A DNA stretch of 64,000 nt from Rhizobiales bacterium 64-17 (GCA_001899285.1 MKWA01000024.1:124001-188000), one strand, 5' to 3'; counted from the stretch's first letter, positions 35,866-45,998 are shown. The notes: generated by a model from the sequence alone, not told the origin. Numbers and translations: made by a program.

Positions 35866-37590
35866 ATGGCTACTGCTGCTGCTGCGAAAGCTGCTCCGCG
35901 TGAAGATTTTGCCGCGATGCTCGACGAGTCCTTCAACCATGGAAACATGCAGGAAGGCTCCGTCATCAAGGGCACCGTCGTCGGCATCGAAAAGGACATG
36001 GCGATCATCGACGTCGGTCTGAAGACCGAAGGTCGCGTGGCGCTGCGCGAGTTCACCGGCCCGGGCCGGCAGAACGAGATCAAGGTCGGCGACACCGTCG
36101 AGGTTTATCTCGACCGGATCGAGAACGCGCTCGGTGAAGCCGTTCTCTCGCGCGACAAGGCGCGCCGCGAGGAAAGCTGGGGCAAGCTCGAGAAGTCGTT
36201 CAACGCGAACGAGAAGGTGCAGGGCACCATCTTCAATCAGGTCAAGGGTGGTTTCACCGTCGACCTCGATGGCGCCGTGGCGTTCCTGCCGCGCTCGCAG
36301 GTGGACATCCGCCCGATCCGCGACGTCACGCCGCTGATGAACTCGCCGCAGCAGTTCCAGATCCTCAAGATGGATCGCCGTCGCGGCAACATCGTGGTGT
36401 CGCGTCGTACCGTGCTCGAAGAGACCCGCGCTGAGCAGCGCCAGGAACTGGTGCAGAACCTCGAAGAAGGTCAGGTGATCGACGGCGTCGTCAAGAACAT
36501 CACCGATTACGGTGCGTTCGTTGATCTCGGCGGCATCGACGGCCTGCTGCACGTCACCGATATCGCGTGGCGCCGCGTCAACCATCCGACCGAAGTGCTC
36601 AACATCGGTCAGACGGTGAAGGTGAAGATCATCAAGATCAATCACGAGACGCACCGCATCTCGCTCGGCATGAAGCAGCTGCTCGATGATCCGTGGCAGG
36701 GCATCGAGGCCAAGTATCCGGTCGGCGCCCGCTTCAAGGGCCGCGTCACCAACATCACCGACTACGGCGCGTTCGTCGAGCTGGAGCCGGGCATCGAAGG
36801 CCTGATCCACGTTTCGGAAATGTCGTGGACCAAGAAGAACGTGCACCCCGGCAAGATCGTCTCGACCTCGCAGGAAGTCGAAGTGCAGATCCTCGAAGTC
36901 GATCCGGTCAAGCGCCGCATTTCGCTCGGTCTCAAGCAGACCATGCGCAATCCGTGGGAAGTGTTCGTCGAGAAGTATCCGCCGGGCTCGGTGGTCGAGG
37001 GCGAAGTCAAGAATAAGACCGAATTCGGCCTGTTCCTGGGCCTCGACGGCGATGTCGACGGCATGGTGCATCTGTCCGACCTCGACTGGAAGCGTCCGGG
37101 CGAGCAGGTCATCGACGAATACAAGAAGGGTGACATGGTCAGCGCGCAGGTTCTCGACGTCGACGTCGAGAAGGAGCGCATCTCCCTCGGCATCAAGCAG
37201 CTCGGCGGCGACCCGATGGCGTCCGGCGTGGCAGGCGAGATGAAGAAGGGCGATGTGGTCACCTGCGAAGTGATCGACGTGAAGGAAGCCGGTCTCGACG
37301 TGAAGATCGTCGGCACCGATGTCGTCACCTTCATCAAGCGCGGCGACCTCGCCCGCGATCGCGCCGATCAGCGCTCCGACCGGTTCCAGGTTGGACAGAA
37401 GTTCGACGCGCGCGTCACCCAGTTCGACCGCAAGACCCACAAGGTCGGCGTCTCGATCAAGGCGCTCGAAGTCGCGGAAGAGAAGGAAGCCATCGCTCAG
37501 TACGGCTCGTCTGATTCCGGCGCGTCGCTCGGCGACATCCTCGGCGCGGCGCTCAAGCAGCGCTCCGACAAGGAAAAGGGCGACGAGTAA
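35866..37590 (+). CDS. rpsA: 30S ribosomal protein S1
   Basis: The 574-residue product consists of six S1 RNA-binding repeats. The third and fourth are typical, with DYGAFVDLGGIDGLLHVTDI and DYGAFVELEPGIEGLIHVSE. It recruits mRNA leaders to the 30S subunit. The start MATAAAAKAAPRE is preceded by GAGGA. The 197-bp upstream gap after cmk could hold a leader for autogenous control, but I see no defined structure in it. Confidence 0.97.
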   Translation: MATAAAAKAAPREDFAAMLDESFNHGNMQEGSVIKGTVVGIEKDMAIIDVGLKTEGRVALREFTGPGRQNEIKVGDTVEVYLDRIENALGEAVLSRDKARREESWGKLEKSFNANEKVQGTIFNQVKGGFTVDLDGAVAFLPRSQVDIRPIRDVTPLMNSPQQFQILKMDRRRGNIVVSRRTVLEETRAEQRQELVQNLEEGQVIDGVVKNITDYGAFVDLGGIDGLLHVTDIAWRRVNHPTEVLNIGQTVKVKIIKINHETHRISLGMKQLLDDPWQGIEAKYPVGARFKGRVTNITDYGAFVELEPGIEGLIHVSEMSWTKKNVHPGKIVSTSQEVEVQILEVDPVKRRISLGLKQTMRNPWEVFVEKYPPGSVVEGEVKNKTEFGLFLGLDGDVDGMVHLSDLDWKRPGEQVIDEYKKGDMVSAQVLDVDVEKERISLGIKQLGGDPMASGVAGEMKKGDVVTCEVIDVKEAGLDVKIVGTDVVTFIKRGDLARDRADQRSDRFQVGQKFDARVTQFDRKTHKVGVSIKALEVAEEKEAIAQYGSSDSGASLGDILGAALKQRSDKEKGDE

Positions 37591-37739
37591 ACATGGACCG
37601 TCGCCGTCCGTCGCGACATCGGCAACCGCTCTCGCGGTTCCGGTGCGCGGAGATGGCGGCAATCCAATCGACCTTGCGATCTCCCTCCGCTATACGGGGG
37701 GAGATCGTTTGCTTTCATGATTCCAGATGACGGTGCGCC

Positions 37740-38714
37740 ATGTGGCTTGATGCCGATACCATCGTCGATCGCCGCCGCATGCGGCGCAAACTGACCTTCT
37801 GGCGTGTCGCTGCTGTAGTGATCGCTCTGGTTGCGATCGTCGGCCTCGGCGCGCGATTCTGGCGCGGTGGCCCGATGGCGGAAGCCAGCGGCGGCATCGC
37901 CCGCATCCAGATCACCGGTCTCATTCGCAGCGATCAGGATCGCGTCGAAGCCCTCGAGCGGCTCGCCAAGTCGCAGGCCAAGGCGGTGATCGTCCACATC
38001 AACAGTCCCGGCGGTACCACGGCCGGTGCCGAGCAGCTGTTCAAGGCGCTGCGCGCGGTGCAGGAGAAGAAGCCGATGGTGGTGGTCGTCGACGGCCTCG
38101 CGGCGTCGGGCGGCTATATCGCGGCCATGGCCGCCGATCACATCATCGCCTCGGACACTTCGCTGGTCGGCTCGATTGGTGTGCTGTTCCAGTATCCGAA
38201 TTTCACCGAGATCCTGAAGACCGTCGGCGTGAAGGTCGAGGAAGTGAAATCGGCGCCGCTGAAGGCGGCTCCGAACGGCTTCGAGCCGACGAGCCCCGAG
38301 GCCCGCGCCGCGCTCGAATCCATCGTCATGGATTCGTTCGCGTGGTTCAAAGGTCTGGTTCAGGACCGCCGCAAGATGGACGATCCGACCCTGGCGCGCG
38401 TCAGCGACGGCCGCGTCTTCACCGGCCGGCAGGCGATCGGGCTGCATCTGGTCGATGCGCTGGGCGACGAAAAGACCGCCGTGATCTGGCTGGAAACGGA
38501 AAAGAAGGTGCCGGCTGACACCCCGGTGCGCGACTACAAGCTGGAGCCGCGGTTCAAGGACTTGCCGTTCCTGCACGCGGCCGCCTTCGTGTTCGAAGCT
38601 GTCGGGTTGAGCAGCTTTGCGCGGCGGCTGGAGGCATGGGGCGCGGTGCAGGCCATCGAGCGGCTGAACCTTGACGGTCTGTTGGCGCTTTGGCACCCTT
38701 CCACCCCCAATTAG
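37740..38714 (+). CDS. sppA: Signal peptide peptidase SppA, short form
   Basis: The protein has 324 residues with one N-terminal membrane helix (about 21-40) and a single peptidase_S49 domain, half the length of E. coli SppA. Catalytic Ser123 lies in GLAASGGYI and Lys175 in SAPLKAAP. It clears cleaved signal peptides from the inner membrane. It is located between rpsA and ihfB, the usual order here. Confidence 0.93.
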   Translation: MWLDADTIVDRRRMRRKLTFWRVAAVVIALVAIVGLGARFWRGGPMAEASGGIARIQITGLIRSDQDRVEALERLAKSQAKAVIVHINSPGGTTAGAEQLFKALRAVQEKKPMVVVVDGLAASGGYIAAMAADHIIASDTSLVGSIGVLFQYPNFTEILKTVGVKVEEVKSAPLKAAPNGFEPTSPEARAALESIVMDSFAWFKGLVQDRRKMDDPTLARVSDGRVFTGRQAIGLHLVDALGDEKTAVIWLETEKKVPADTPVRDYKLEPRFKDLPFLHAAAFVFEAVGLSSFARRLEAWGAVQAIERLNLDGLLALWHPSTPN

Positions 38715-38766
38715 TTCAACAGGCTCAAGCCCTTCCTGTCATCAGGCTTTGGACAGCAGTACCGCA

Positions 38767-39081
38767 ATGATCAAATCCGAGCTTGTGCAGAAGATCGCCG
38801 CGCAGAATCCGCACCTGTATCAGCGCGACGTCGAGAACATCGTCAACGCGATCCTCAACGAGATCACCGCCGCCATGGCCAAAGGCGACCGCGTCGAATT
38901 GCGCGGTTTCGGCGCCTTTTCGGTGAAGCATCGTCCGGCCCGTACCGGCCGCAATCCGCGCACCGGCGACCACGTCTCGGTCGATCAGAAGTCCGTGCCG
39001 TTCTTTAAGACCGGCAAGGAAATGCGCGAGCGGCTGAACAAGGATTTCGCCGGCGACTTGTCCGCGGACGACGAGGACTAA
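38767..39081 (+). CDS. ihfB: Integration host factor beta subunit
   Basis: This 104-residue DNA-bending protein starts [23 protein letters not shown] and has the DNA-binding arm [12 protein letters not shown] with the intercalating Pro. It pairs with IhfA, which is encoded elsewhere. A further acidic tail (DLSADDED) follows the family core. An upstream in-frame start at 38671 is unlike the family. Confidence 0.95.
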   Translation: MIKSELVQKIAAQNPHLYQRDVENIVNAILNEITAAMAKGDRVELRGFGAFSVKHRPARTGRNPRTGDHVSVDQKSVPFFKTGKEMRERLNKDFAGDLSADDED

Positions 39082-39132
39082 AACAATTCGGGGCTGTAGC
39101 GCCGCGCGCGGCCCCGCCGACAAGAGGCCCCG

Positions 39133-39501
39133 ATGCTCCGCAAAGCCCTCGCGGCCATCATCCTGATCCCGATCGTTCTGCTGCTGGTGATGTTTGCCGT
39201 CGCCAACCGGCAGGTCGTGACCCTGTCGTTCGACCCGTTCGATGCGGCGAACCCTGCCTATGCGGTGGCGGTGCCGCTGTTCGTGCTGATTTTCGTGCTG
39301 GTGGTGCTCGGTGTGCTGCTGGGCGGCGTCGCCGCGTGGTTGCGGCAGAGCCGCTGGCGCCGCGCCGCGCGCCGGCTCGACGGGCAGATGCGCCGCCTCA
39401 ACGACGAGGTGCATGAGTTGCGCCGCCGCGAGATGGAGCGCAAATCACAGCCCAATTCGCAGCCCGTGGCGCCGTCGGTGCCGATGCTTCCGCCCCTTTA
39501 A
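39133..39501 (+). CDS. lapA: LapA family membrane protein
   Basis: This 122-residue protein has two membrane helices (about 7-26 and 44-66) and a cytoplasmic coiled-coil tail rich in Arg (QMRRLNDEVHELRRREME), matching the LapA/DUF1049 domain. E. coli LapA helps regulate LPS synthesis through LpxC stability. The downstream LapB is not encoded here. It sits after ihfB, as in many proteobacteria. Confidence 0.85.
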   Translation: MLRKALAAIILIPIVLLLVMFAVANRQVVTLSFDPFDAANPAYAVAVPLFVLIFVLVVLGVLLGGVAAWLRQSRWRRAARRLDGQMRRLNDEVHELRRREMERKSQPNSQPVAPSVPMLPPL

Positions 39502-39516
39502 GCGGAGCCGTTTGTT

Positions 39517-40572
39517 GTGCGGATCGTCACGGCGTCTGACATCGACCACGCGCTCGACCCTGCGGCCCTGATCGACGCGCTCGATGCGGCGTTTCGCGCC
39601 GATATCACCGTGCCGATGCGGCATCATCACACGATCCCGCAGCCTGGCGCCGATGGCACCATGCTGATCATGCCGGCGTGGACCGGGGTAGGGCAGGATC
39701 CGGAAAAGCGTGAAGCGGTTTTTCGAAAAGATCACGCCCAAAATAAAGAAGCGGCGCGGGATGCGCGCTTCATCGGTTGCAAGATCGCGACGATCCTGCC
39801 GGACAATGCCAAGCTCGGGAAACCCTCGCTCTATGGGCAATATCTGCTGCTGTCGGGCGAGAGCGGCGAACCGCTCGCGGTGATCGACGGCCGCGTGCTC
39901 ACCGCATGGCGCACCGGTGCGGCGTCGGCGCTTGCCGCGCGCTATCTCGCGCGAAAGGATGCGAAGCATCTCGTCATGATCGGCGCCGGCGCGCTGGCGC
40001 CGCATCTGATCCGTTCGCATCTGGCGGTGCGACCGATCGAACGCGTAACGCTGTGGAACCGTAGCCGGGCGCGTGCGATCTCGACCGCCTTCGCGCTCGC
40101 TGCCTCCGGGATCGAGATCGATGTCACCGACGATCTGCAGGAGGCGGTGCGGCAGGCCGATATCGTTTCCTGCGCGACGCTGGCGACCGAACCGTTCCTG
40201 AAGGGCGACTGGCTCAAGGCCGGAACCCATGTGGATCTGGTCGGCAGCTTCACCCCGAAAATGCGAGAGGCGGACGACCGGGTGCTGACCCGTGGCCGGC
40301 TCTATGTCGACACCCGCGGAGCGCTGAAGGAGGCGGGCGATCTCACCGGGCCACTGCGCCGCAAGGTCATCAAGGCGGCGGACGTGCAGGGCGACCTGTT
40401 CGAATTGTGCCGGAAAACGGTGAAAGGGCGGCGGACCCAGCGCGAAATCACCGTGTTCAAGTCCGCCGGCACGGCGGTCGAGGACTTCGCCGCCGCCGTG
40501 CTGGTGTGGCAGCGGCTGACGTCGGAAGGGCTTGCGGGCGACAGGGCAGACAAAGCCGCCCCGGCAGGCTAG
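39517..40572 (+). CDS. Ornithine cyclodeaminase/mu-crystallin family protein with repeat-derived insertion
   Basis: This 351-residue NAD(P)-binding enzyme of the OCD/mu-crystallin family begins at a GTG (MRIVTASDID). It has DGRVLTAWRTGAASALAARYL and the Rossmann loop VMIGAGALAPHL, followed by HVDLVGSF. Members act as ornithine cyclodeaminase, alanine dehydrogenase or ketimine reductase, and which one is unresolved. Residues 61-78 (DPEKREAVFRKDHAQNKE) interrupt the alignment expected between MPAW and FIGCKI. The underlying DNA is a palindromic repeat typical of Rhizobiales intergenic regions. The frame is kept, so the protein may still fold with a surface loop. Confidence 0.86.
   Translation: MRIVTASDIDHALDPAALIDALDAAFRADITVPMRHHHTIPQPGADGTMLIMPAWTGVGQDPEKREAVFRKDHAQNKEAARDARFIGCKIATILPDNAKLGKPSLYGQYLLLSGESGEPLAVIDGRVLTAWRTGAASALAARYLARKDAKHLVMIGAGALAPHLIRSHLAVRPIERVTLWNRSRARAISTAFALAASGIEIDVTDDLQEAVRQADIVSCATLATEPFLKGDWLKAGTHVDLVGSFTPKMREADDRVLTRGRLYVDTRGALKEAGDLTGPLRRKVIKAADVQGDLFELCRKTVKGRRTQREITVFKSAGTAVEDFAAAVLVWQRLTSEGLAGDRADKAAPAG
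39697..39748. repeat. Short palindromic repeat element inside a coding region
   Basis: The segment begins GATCCGGAAAAGCGTGAAGC and ends with GATCACGCCCAAAATAAAGA (39729-39748). From memory it resembles the dispersed Rhizobiales palindromic repeat (a CCGGAAAAGTG...GGTTTTCCGAAAAGATCATGC-type sequence). The arms CGGAAAA (39701-39707) and TTTTTCG (39719-39725) form a hairpin with one G.U pair. It lies in frame within the cyclodeaminase gene. Confidence 0.6.
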
Positions 40573-40642
40573 AACCCGGCGCGGGCGGCCCTTGGAGGCG
40601 TCCGGCAAACAGCCCGAGGCATTGGCGGCAGGCGTTGTTGGT

Positions 40643-41326
40643 ATGGCGTTGGTGGTGAAAATCTGCGGGCTGAAGACGCCCGAGACGGTGGACGCGGCGA
40701 TTGCTGCTGGCGCCGATCTCGTCGGCTTCGTGTTCTTCCCGCCGTCGCCGCGCCATCTCAGCCTCAGCGCCGCCAAGGTGCTGGGCGCCCATGTCGGCGG
40801 CCGGGCGGGAAAAGTCGCGCTGACGGTGAACGCCAGTGACGACGAACTGCACGACATCGTCGGCGCGCTTGCGCCGGACATGCTGCAACTGCACGGCATC
40901 GAAACGCCGGAACGCGTCGCGGTGGTGCGCTCGCGGTTCGGTCTGCCGGTGATCAAGGCGCTGCCGATCGCCGAGCGCGGCGATCTCGCGCCGGTCCGTC
41001 AGTACGAGAAGGTTGCCGACACATTGCTGTTCGATGCGCGGCCGCCGCGCGATGCGACGAGGCCCGGCGGGCTCGGCACGCCGTTCGACTGGACGCTGCT
41101 GCGCGGGCTCAATCTGCCGGTGCCGTATCTGCTGTCCGGTGGGCTCGACGCCGCCAATGTCGCGCAGGCGATCGCCATCACCGGCGCGCCCGGTGTCGAC
41201 GTGTCGTCCGGCGTCGAACGCGCGCCGGGTGAAAAGGATATCGAGAAGATTCGCGCCTTTGTGCGCGCGGCGCGCGGCGCGCAACCCGAGAGCGCGTCCG
41301 GTGAGCGAAAGGCAGCGAGCGTATGA
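40643..41326 (+). CDS. trpF: Phosphoribosylanthranilate isomerase
   Basis: The 227-residue TIM barrel isomerises phosphoribosylanthranilate in tryptophan synthesis. It begins [19 protein letters not shown] with the catalytic Cys in KICGL, then [11 protein letters not shown], and ends with [11 protein letters not shown] and the phosphate-binding GVDVSSGVE (Asp in the first). An upstream frame from 40532 is dissimilar. The stop overlaps the trpB start (ATGA). Confidence 0.95.
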   Translation: MALVVKICGLKTPETVDAAIAAGADLVGFVFFPPSPRHLSLSAAKVLGAHVGGRAGKVALTVNASDDELHDIVGALAPDMLQLHGIETPERVAVVRSRFGLPVIKALPIAERGDLAPVRQYEKVADTLLFDARPPRDATRPGGLGTPFDWTLLRGLNLPVPYLLSGGLDAANVAQAIAITGAPGVDVSSGVERAPGEKDIEKIRAFVRAARGAQPESASGERKAASV

Positions 41327-42537
41327 CCATCCAGCAACCCAATTCGTTCCGCACCGGCCCGGACGAGCACGGCCGCTTCGGCAATTTCGGCGGTCGCTTC
41401 GTCGCCGAGACGCTGATGCCGCTGATCCTCGATCTGGAAAAGGCGTATACCGATGCGCGCCGCGACCCGGCATTCCAACGCGAGATGGACGGCCATCTCA
41501 AAACCTTTGTCGGTCGTCCGTCGCCGCTCTATTTCGCCGAGCGCATGACCGCGCATCTTGGCGGCGCGAAGATCTACTTCAAGCGTGAGGAGTTGAACCA
41601 CACCGGCGCGCACAAGGTGAACAACGTGCTCGGGCAGATCATGCTCGCGCGCCGCATGGGCAAGAAGCGTATCATCGCCGAGACCGGCGCCGGCATGCAT
41701 GGCGTCGCCACCGCGACCTTGTGCGCGCGATTCGGTCTCGACTGCATCGTCTATATGGGCGCGGTCGATGTGGCGCGGCAGGAACCCAATGTGTTCCGCA
41801 TGAAAATGCTCGGCGCCGAGGTGCGGCCGGTGCAGTCCGGTACGCGCACGCTGAAAGATGCCATGAACGAGGCGCTGCGCGACTGGGTCACGAACGTCGC
41901 CGACACATTCTATTGCATCGGCACGGTAGCGGGCCCGCACCCCTATCCGATGATGGTGCGCGATTTCCAGTCGATCATCGGTCAGGAGACGCGGGTGCAG
42001 ATGCAGGAGGCGGAAGGTCGCCTGCCGGATTCGCTGGTCGCCTGCATCGGCGGCGGCTCCAATGCCATGGGGCTTTTCCATCCGTTCCTCGATGATCGTC
42101 AGGTGGAAATTTACGGCGTCGAGGCGGCGGGCCACGGCCTCACTGGATTGCATGCGGCGTCGATCGCGGGGGGGCGTCCCGGCGTGTTGCACGGCAACCG
42201 CACCTATCTCCTGATGAACGAGGACGGGCAGATTCAGGACGCGCATTCCATCTCCGCCGGCCTCGATTATCCGGGCATCGGCCCGGAGCACGCGTGGCTG
42301 CACGATGTCGGCCGCGTGAATTTCCTGTCCGCGACCGACGACGAGGCGGTGGCCGCTTTGCAGCTCTGCTCGCGGCTCGAAGGCATCATTCCCGCGCTCG
42401 AATCCGCCCATGCGCTGGCGCAGGTCGAGAAGATCGCGCCGCAGAAGCCCAAGGATCACCTGATGGTGGTCAACATCTCCGGGCGCGGTGACAAGGATCT
42501 CGCTTCGGTCGCGCAATATCTGGCGGAGCGGGCATGA
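41323..42537 (+). CDS. trpB: Tryptophan synthase beta chain
   Basis: This 404-residue PLP enzyme condenses indole with serine. PLP-binding Lys98 is in HTGAHKVNN, the phosphate loop is GGGSNAMG, and the family segment [16 protein letters not shown] opens the protein. It is coupled to trpF by ATGA and to a small membrane-protein gene downstream by another ATGA. Confidence 0.97.
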   Translation: MTIQQPNSFRTGPDEHGRFGNFGGRFVAETLMPLILDLEKAYTDARRDPAFQREMDGHLKTFVGRPSPLYFAERMTAHLGGAKIYFKREELNHTGAHKVNNVLGQIMLARRMGKKRIIAETGAGMHGVATATLCARFGLDCIVYMGAVDVARQEPNVFRMKMLGAEVRPVQSGTRTLKDAMNEALRDWVTNVADTFYCIGTVAGPHPYPMMVRDFQSIIGQETRVQMQEAEGRLPDSLVACIGGGSNAMGLFHPFLDDRQVEIYGVEAAGHGLTGLHAASIAGGRPGVLHGNRTYLLMNEDGQIQDAHSISAGLDYPGIGPEHAWLHDVGRVNFLSATDDEAVAALQLCSRLEGIIPALESAHALAQVEKIAPQKPKDHLMVVNISGRGDKDLASVAQYLAERA

Positions 42538-42830
42538 TCGACCGGCAGAAGCTGATCGGCTGGATCATCCTGCTCTGGTCCGGCGGCTATATCTTCTATC
42601 TGCTCAAGGCGCGCCTGCTGGTGGCGGGGCCGCCGATCGAGCGCCGGGAGTGGATCTATCTGATCATGTCGCTGGTCGGGCTCGTGCTCGGCACGCTCAA
42701 CATCCGCATGGCGGCGGCACGGCTGCGTGGCGACAAAGTCGTCTGGTCCAAGCCTGCCGCCAACAAGCCTGCCGCGAATTCCAACACGCCCGCGAAAAAA
42801 GCTGGCAAAAAATCCGATCAAGCAAAATGA
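42534..42830 (+). CDS. Small two-helix membrane protein inserted between trpB and trpA
   Basis: This 98-residue protein has membrane helices at about 7-29 and 40-59 and a Lys/Ala/Asn-rich basic tail ([22 protein letters not shown]). I do not recognise its family. Its start overlaps the trpB stop (ATGA) and its stop overlaps the trpA start (ATGA), so it is translationally coupled to both. This order is seen in Bradyrhizobium-like genomes. A role in the TrpAB complex is unproven; the charged tail faces the cytoplasm if the loop is periplasmic. Confidence 0.8.
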   Translation: MIDRQKLIGWIILLWSGGYIFYLLKARLLVAGPPIERREWIYLIMSLVGLVLGTLNIRMAAARLRGDKVVWSKPAANKPAANSNTPAKKAGKKSDQAK

Positions 42831-43654
42831 CTCGCATCGACACGACATTCGCCTCGCTGAAATCCCAAGGCCGCGCCGGTCTCGTCACGTTTGTCATGGC
42901 CGGCGATCCGGATCATGAGACCTCGGCTGCGATCATTGCCGCGCTGCCGGGCGCCGGCGCCGATGTGATCGAACTCGGCATGCCGTTCACCGATCCGATG
43001 GCCGACGGCCCGGCCATCCAGGCCGCGGGCCTGCGCGCGCTGAAAGCCGGCGCGACCTTGCGGCAGACGCTGGAACTGGTGCGTGGTTTCCGCAATACCA
43101 ATGGCACCACGCCGATCGTGCTGATGGGTTACTACAATCCTATTTATGTCTATGGCGTCGAGAAGTTCCTGGTCGACGCAAAGGACGCCGGCGTCGATGG
43201 CTTGATCGTCGTCGATCTGCCGCCGGAGGAAGATGCCGAGCTGTGTCTGCCGGCGCTGAAGGCGGGCCTGAACTTCATCCGGCTCGCGACGCCGACCACC
43301 GACGACAAGCGTCTTCCGGCCGTGCTCGCGAACACATCGGGTTTTGTCTACTACGTGTCGATCACTGGCATCACCGGCTCGGCCGCGCCCGACACCAACA
43401 AGGTGGCGGCGGCTGTGGCGCGCATCAAGCGGCACACGCAGTTGCCGGTCGCTGTTGGCTTCGGCGTCCGGCGTGCGGAGCAGGCGCGCGACTTCGGCGC
43501 GGCGGCGGATGCGGTGGTGGTCGGCTCGGCGCTGGTCGATACGGTTCGCGCGCATCTGACGGCCGATGGCGCGCCGGGACCGGAGACGGTGCCGGCGGTG
43601 GCCGCGCTGGTGACCGACCTTGCGGCCGGGGTGAAAGCCGCCCGCTCAAAGTAG
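42827..43654 (+). CDS. trpA: Tryptophan synthase alpha chain
   Basis: This 275-residue TIM barrel cleaves indole-glycerol phosphate. The catalytic residues Glu49 and Asp60 are in [16 protein letters not shown]. The substrate-phosphate loops [11 protein letters not shown] and [10 protein letters not shown] are present. The start [12 protein letters not shown] overlaps the preceding stop. Confidence 0.96.
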   Translation: MTRIDTTFASLKSQGRAGLVTFVMAGDPDHETSAAIIAALPGAGADVIELGMPFTDPMADGPAIQAAGLRALKAGATLRQTLELVRGFRNTNGTTPIVLMGYYNPIYVYGVEKFLVDAKDAGVDGLIVVDLPPEEDAELCLPALKAGLNFIRLATPTTDDKRLPAVLANTSGFVYYVSITGITGSAAPDTNKVAAAVARIKRHTQLPVAVGFGVRRAEQARDFGAAADAVVVGSALVDTVRAHLTADGAPGPETVPAVAALVTDLAAGVKAARSK

Positions 43655-43732
43655 AAGCGTAGGTATCTCAGTAACTTAACCTTTTGCGTGCGGGGTTATT
43701 TTCCGCCGCAATCCGGCCTATATAGTCGTCGC

Positions 43733-44641
43733 ATGAACTGGATCTCCAACGTCGTCCGCCCGAAGATTCGCAGCATTCTCAACCGCCGCGAAACGCCGGA
43801 AAATCTCTGGATCAAATGTCCGGAGACGGGTCAGCTCGTCTTCTACAAGGATGTCGAGGCGAACCAGTTCGTCATTCCCGCGTCCGGCTATCACATGCGC
43901 ATGAGCGCGACCGCGCGGCTCAAGGCGCTGTTCGATGACGGCGCCTATGAAGAGGTCGCCTGGCGCGACGTGCCGATCGATCCGCTGAAATTCCGCGACG
44001 AGCGCAAATACGCCGACCGTCTCAAGGATGCGCGCACCAAAACCGGCATGCAGGATGCGGTGAAGACCGGCATCGGCATGCTCGACGGTCTGCCGGTCAC
44101 GGCGTCGGTGCAGGACTTCGATTTCATGGGCGGCTCGCTCGGCATGGCGGCCGGTGAAGCCTTTGTTAGCGCCGCCGAGGCGGCGGTGTCGCGCAAGACG
44201 CCGTTCATCATGTTCGCGGCGTCGGGCGGTGCGCGCATGCAGGAAGGCATTCTGTCGCTGATGCAACTGCCGCGCACTACGGTCGCGGTGCAGATGCTGC
44301 GCGAGGCGAAGCTGCCCTACATCGTCGTTTTGACCAATCCGACCACCGGCGGCGTCACCGCGTCCTATGCGATGCTCGGTGATGTGCATATCGCCGAGCC
44401 GGGCGCGCTGATCGGTTTCGCCGGTCCGCGCGTGATCGAGCAGACCATCCGCGAGAAGCTCCCGGAAGGTTTCCAGCGCGCCGAATTCCTCGAAGAGCAT
44501 GGCATGGTCGACATGGTGGTGCATCGCCATCAGTTGCGCGGCACGCTGTCCAATCTCTGTCGGCTGCTGATGCGCGTGCCCGAATCTGCGTCTGCCGCGA
44601 AGTCCGGCAAAGCTACGCCACAACTGCCCGCACACGCCTAA
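43733..44641 (+). CDS. accD: Acetyl-CoA carboxylase carboxyltransferase subunit beta
   Basis: This 302-residue crotonase-fold subunit begins [16 protein letters not shown]. It has the family core [28 protein letters not shown] and [14 protein letters not shown]. It transfers carboxyl from biotin to acetyl-CoA in fatty-acid synthesis with AccA. The N-terminal zinc ribbon of E. coli AccD (four Cys) is degenerate: only Cys29 remains in [14 protein letters not shown], and the second pair reads [12 protein letters not shown]. It lies between trpA and folC. Confidence 0.95.
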   Translation: MNWISNVVRPKIRSILNRRETPENLWIKCPETGQLVFYKDVEANQFVIPASGYHMRMSATARLKALFDDGAYEEVAWRDVPIDPLKFRDERKYADRLKDARTKTGMQDAVKTGIGMLDGLPVTASVQDFDFMGGSLGMAAGEAFVSAAEAAVSRKTPFIMFAASGGARMQEGILSLMQLPRTTVAVQMLREAKLPYIVVLTNPTTGGVTASYAMLGDVHIAEPGALIGFAGPRVIEQTIREKLPEGFQRAEFLEEHGMVDMVVHRHQLRGTLSNLCRLLMRVPESASAAKSGKATPQLPAHA

Positions 44642-44647
44642 CGTCCT

Positions 44648-45970
44648 ATGGCCACAGTCGAGACGATCGTCGAGCGGCTGACGGCGCTGCATCCCAAGCT
44701 CATTGATCTGTCGCTCGACCGGATGTGGCGCATCCTCGCCGCGCTCGATCATCCGGAGCGCAAGTTGCCGCCGGTGATCCATGTGGCTGGCACCAACGGC
44801 AAGGGCTCGACCGTCGCGTTCCTGCGCGCGATCCTCGAAGCGGCTGGGCTGTCGGTGCACGTTTATTCCTCGCCGCATCTCGTCAACATCAATGAGCGCT
44901 TCCGGATCGGCGCGCCGGATGGCGGCAAGCTCGTCTCCGACGCGGAACTGGCGCAGGCGTTGGAAGATTGCGAGCGCGCCAACGGCGACGCGCCGATCAC
45001 CGTGTTCGAGATGACCACGGCGGCGGGCATGCTGCTGTTCTCGCGCCATCCGGCCGACGTGCTGGTGATGGAGGTCGGGCTTGGCGGCCGTCTCGATGCG
45101 ACAAACGTCATCGATAAGCCGCTAATCAGCGTCATCACGCCGATCTCGATCGATCACACTGATTTCCTCGGCGACACCATCGCCGCGATCGCCGGCGAAA
45201 AGGCCGGCATCATCAAGCGGGGCGTGCCGGTCGTCTCGGCGGCCCAGCCGCGCGAGGCGCTGGCGGTGATCGAGCGGCAGGCAGCGCGGCTGTCAGCGCC
45301 GGTCGCCGTTGCCGGCGAGCATTTCACCGTGACCGGCGAGCATGGGCGGCTGGTTTATCAGGATGACGCGGGCCTGCTTGATCTGCCGGCGCCGAAACTG
45401 TTCGGGCGGCATCAGTTCGACAATGCGGGCCTCGCCATCGCGACCTTGCGGGCGTTGAAAGATGCGCTGCCGGTGCCGCCGGTAGCGTTCGAATTCGGCG
45501 TCGCCAAAGCCGAATGGCCGGCGCGGTTGCAGCGGCTCACCCATGGATCGCTGGTGCAATACAGTCCTGCGGGCAGCGAACTCTGGCTCGACGGCGGCCA
45601 TAACGCTGATGGCGGCCGCATCACTGCGGCCGCGCTCGCCGATTTCGAGGAACGGGTGTCGCGTCCGCTGGTGATGATCGTCGGCATGCTGCAGACGAAA
45701 GACTGCAGCGGCTTCCTGCGCAATTTCTCCGGGCTGGCGCGCCGGCTGATCGCGGTGCCGGTGCCGGACCAGCCGAAAAGCATGAGTGCGGAAGCGGTCG
45801 CCGATGCGGCGCGCGGCGTCGGACTCACGGCAACAACCCGCGATACGATCGTCGAGGCTTTGGAGACTGCTGCGAAGTTCGAGTTCTCGCCACCGCCGCG
45901 CATTCTCATCGCCGGTTCGCTCTACCTCGCCGGCGAGGTGCTGAAGCAGAACGGCACGCCGCCGACATAA
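44648..45970 (+). CDS. folC: Folylpolyglutamate synthase / dihydrofolate synthase
   Basis: This 440-residue Mur-ligase-family enzyme adds glutamate to (dihydro)pteroate. It has the ATP loop VAGTNGKGSTVAFL, the GLGGRLDATNV segment, DHTDFLGDT with catalytic residues, and DGGHNADG near the C-domain. It starts 6 bp after accD, and the accD-folC pairing is widespread. Confidence 0.95.
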   Translation: MATVETIVERLTALHPKLIDLSLDRMWRILAALDHPERKLPPVIHVAGTNGKGSTVAFLRAILEAAGLSVHVYSSPHLVNINERFRIGAPDGGKLVSDAELAQALEDCERANGDAPITVFEMTTAAGMLLFSRHPADVLVMEVGLGGRLDATNVIDKPLISVITPISIDHTDFLGDTIAAIAGEKAGIIKRGVPVVSAAQPREALAVIERQAARLSAPVAVAGEHFTVTGEHGRLVYQDDAGLLDLPAPKLFGRHQFDNAGLAIATLRALKDALPVPPVAFEFGVAKAEWPARLQRLTHGSLVQYSPAGSELWLDGGHNADGGRITAAALADFEERVSRPLVMIVGMLQTKDCSGFLRNFSGLARRLIAVPVPDQPKSMSAEAVADAARGVGLTATTRDTIVEALETAAKFEFSPPPRILIAGSLYLAGEVLKQNGTPPT

Positions 45971-45976
45971 ACAAAA

Positions 45977-45998
45977 CGGCCGGCTTTTCAGCCGGCCG
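45977..45998 (-). terminator. Terminator downstream of trxA (and folC)
   Basis: CGGCCGGCT (45977-45985), loop TTTC, AGCCGGCCG (45990-45998) pair perfectly over 9 bp. On the minus strand the stem is followed by TTTTGTTT, so it should end the trxA transcript. On the plus strand no T-run follows. Confidence 0.8.

Noticed and set aside
35752-37662. A 636-residue open frame antisense to rpsA
   Set aside because: It mirrors the repetitive S1 domains and shows no independent family features. rpsA is certain.
43718-45049. A 443-residue antisense frame spanning accD and folC
   Set aside because: It crosses two well-supported genes, is rich in Arg/His and has no motif or ribosome site.
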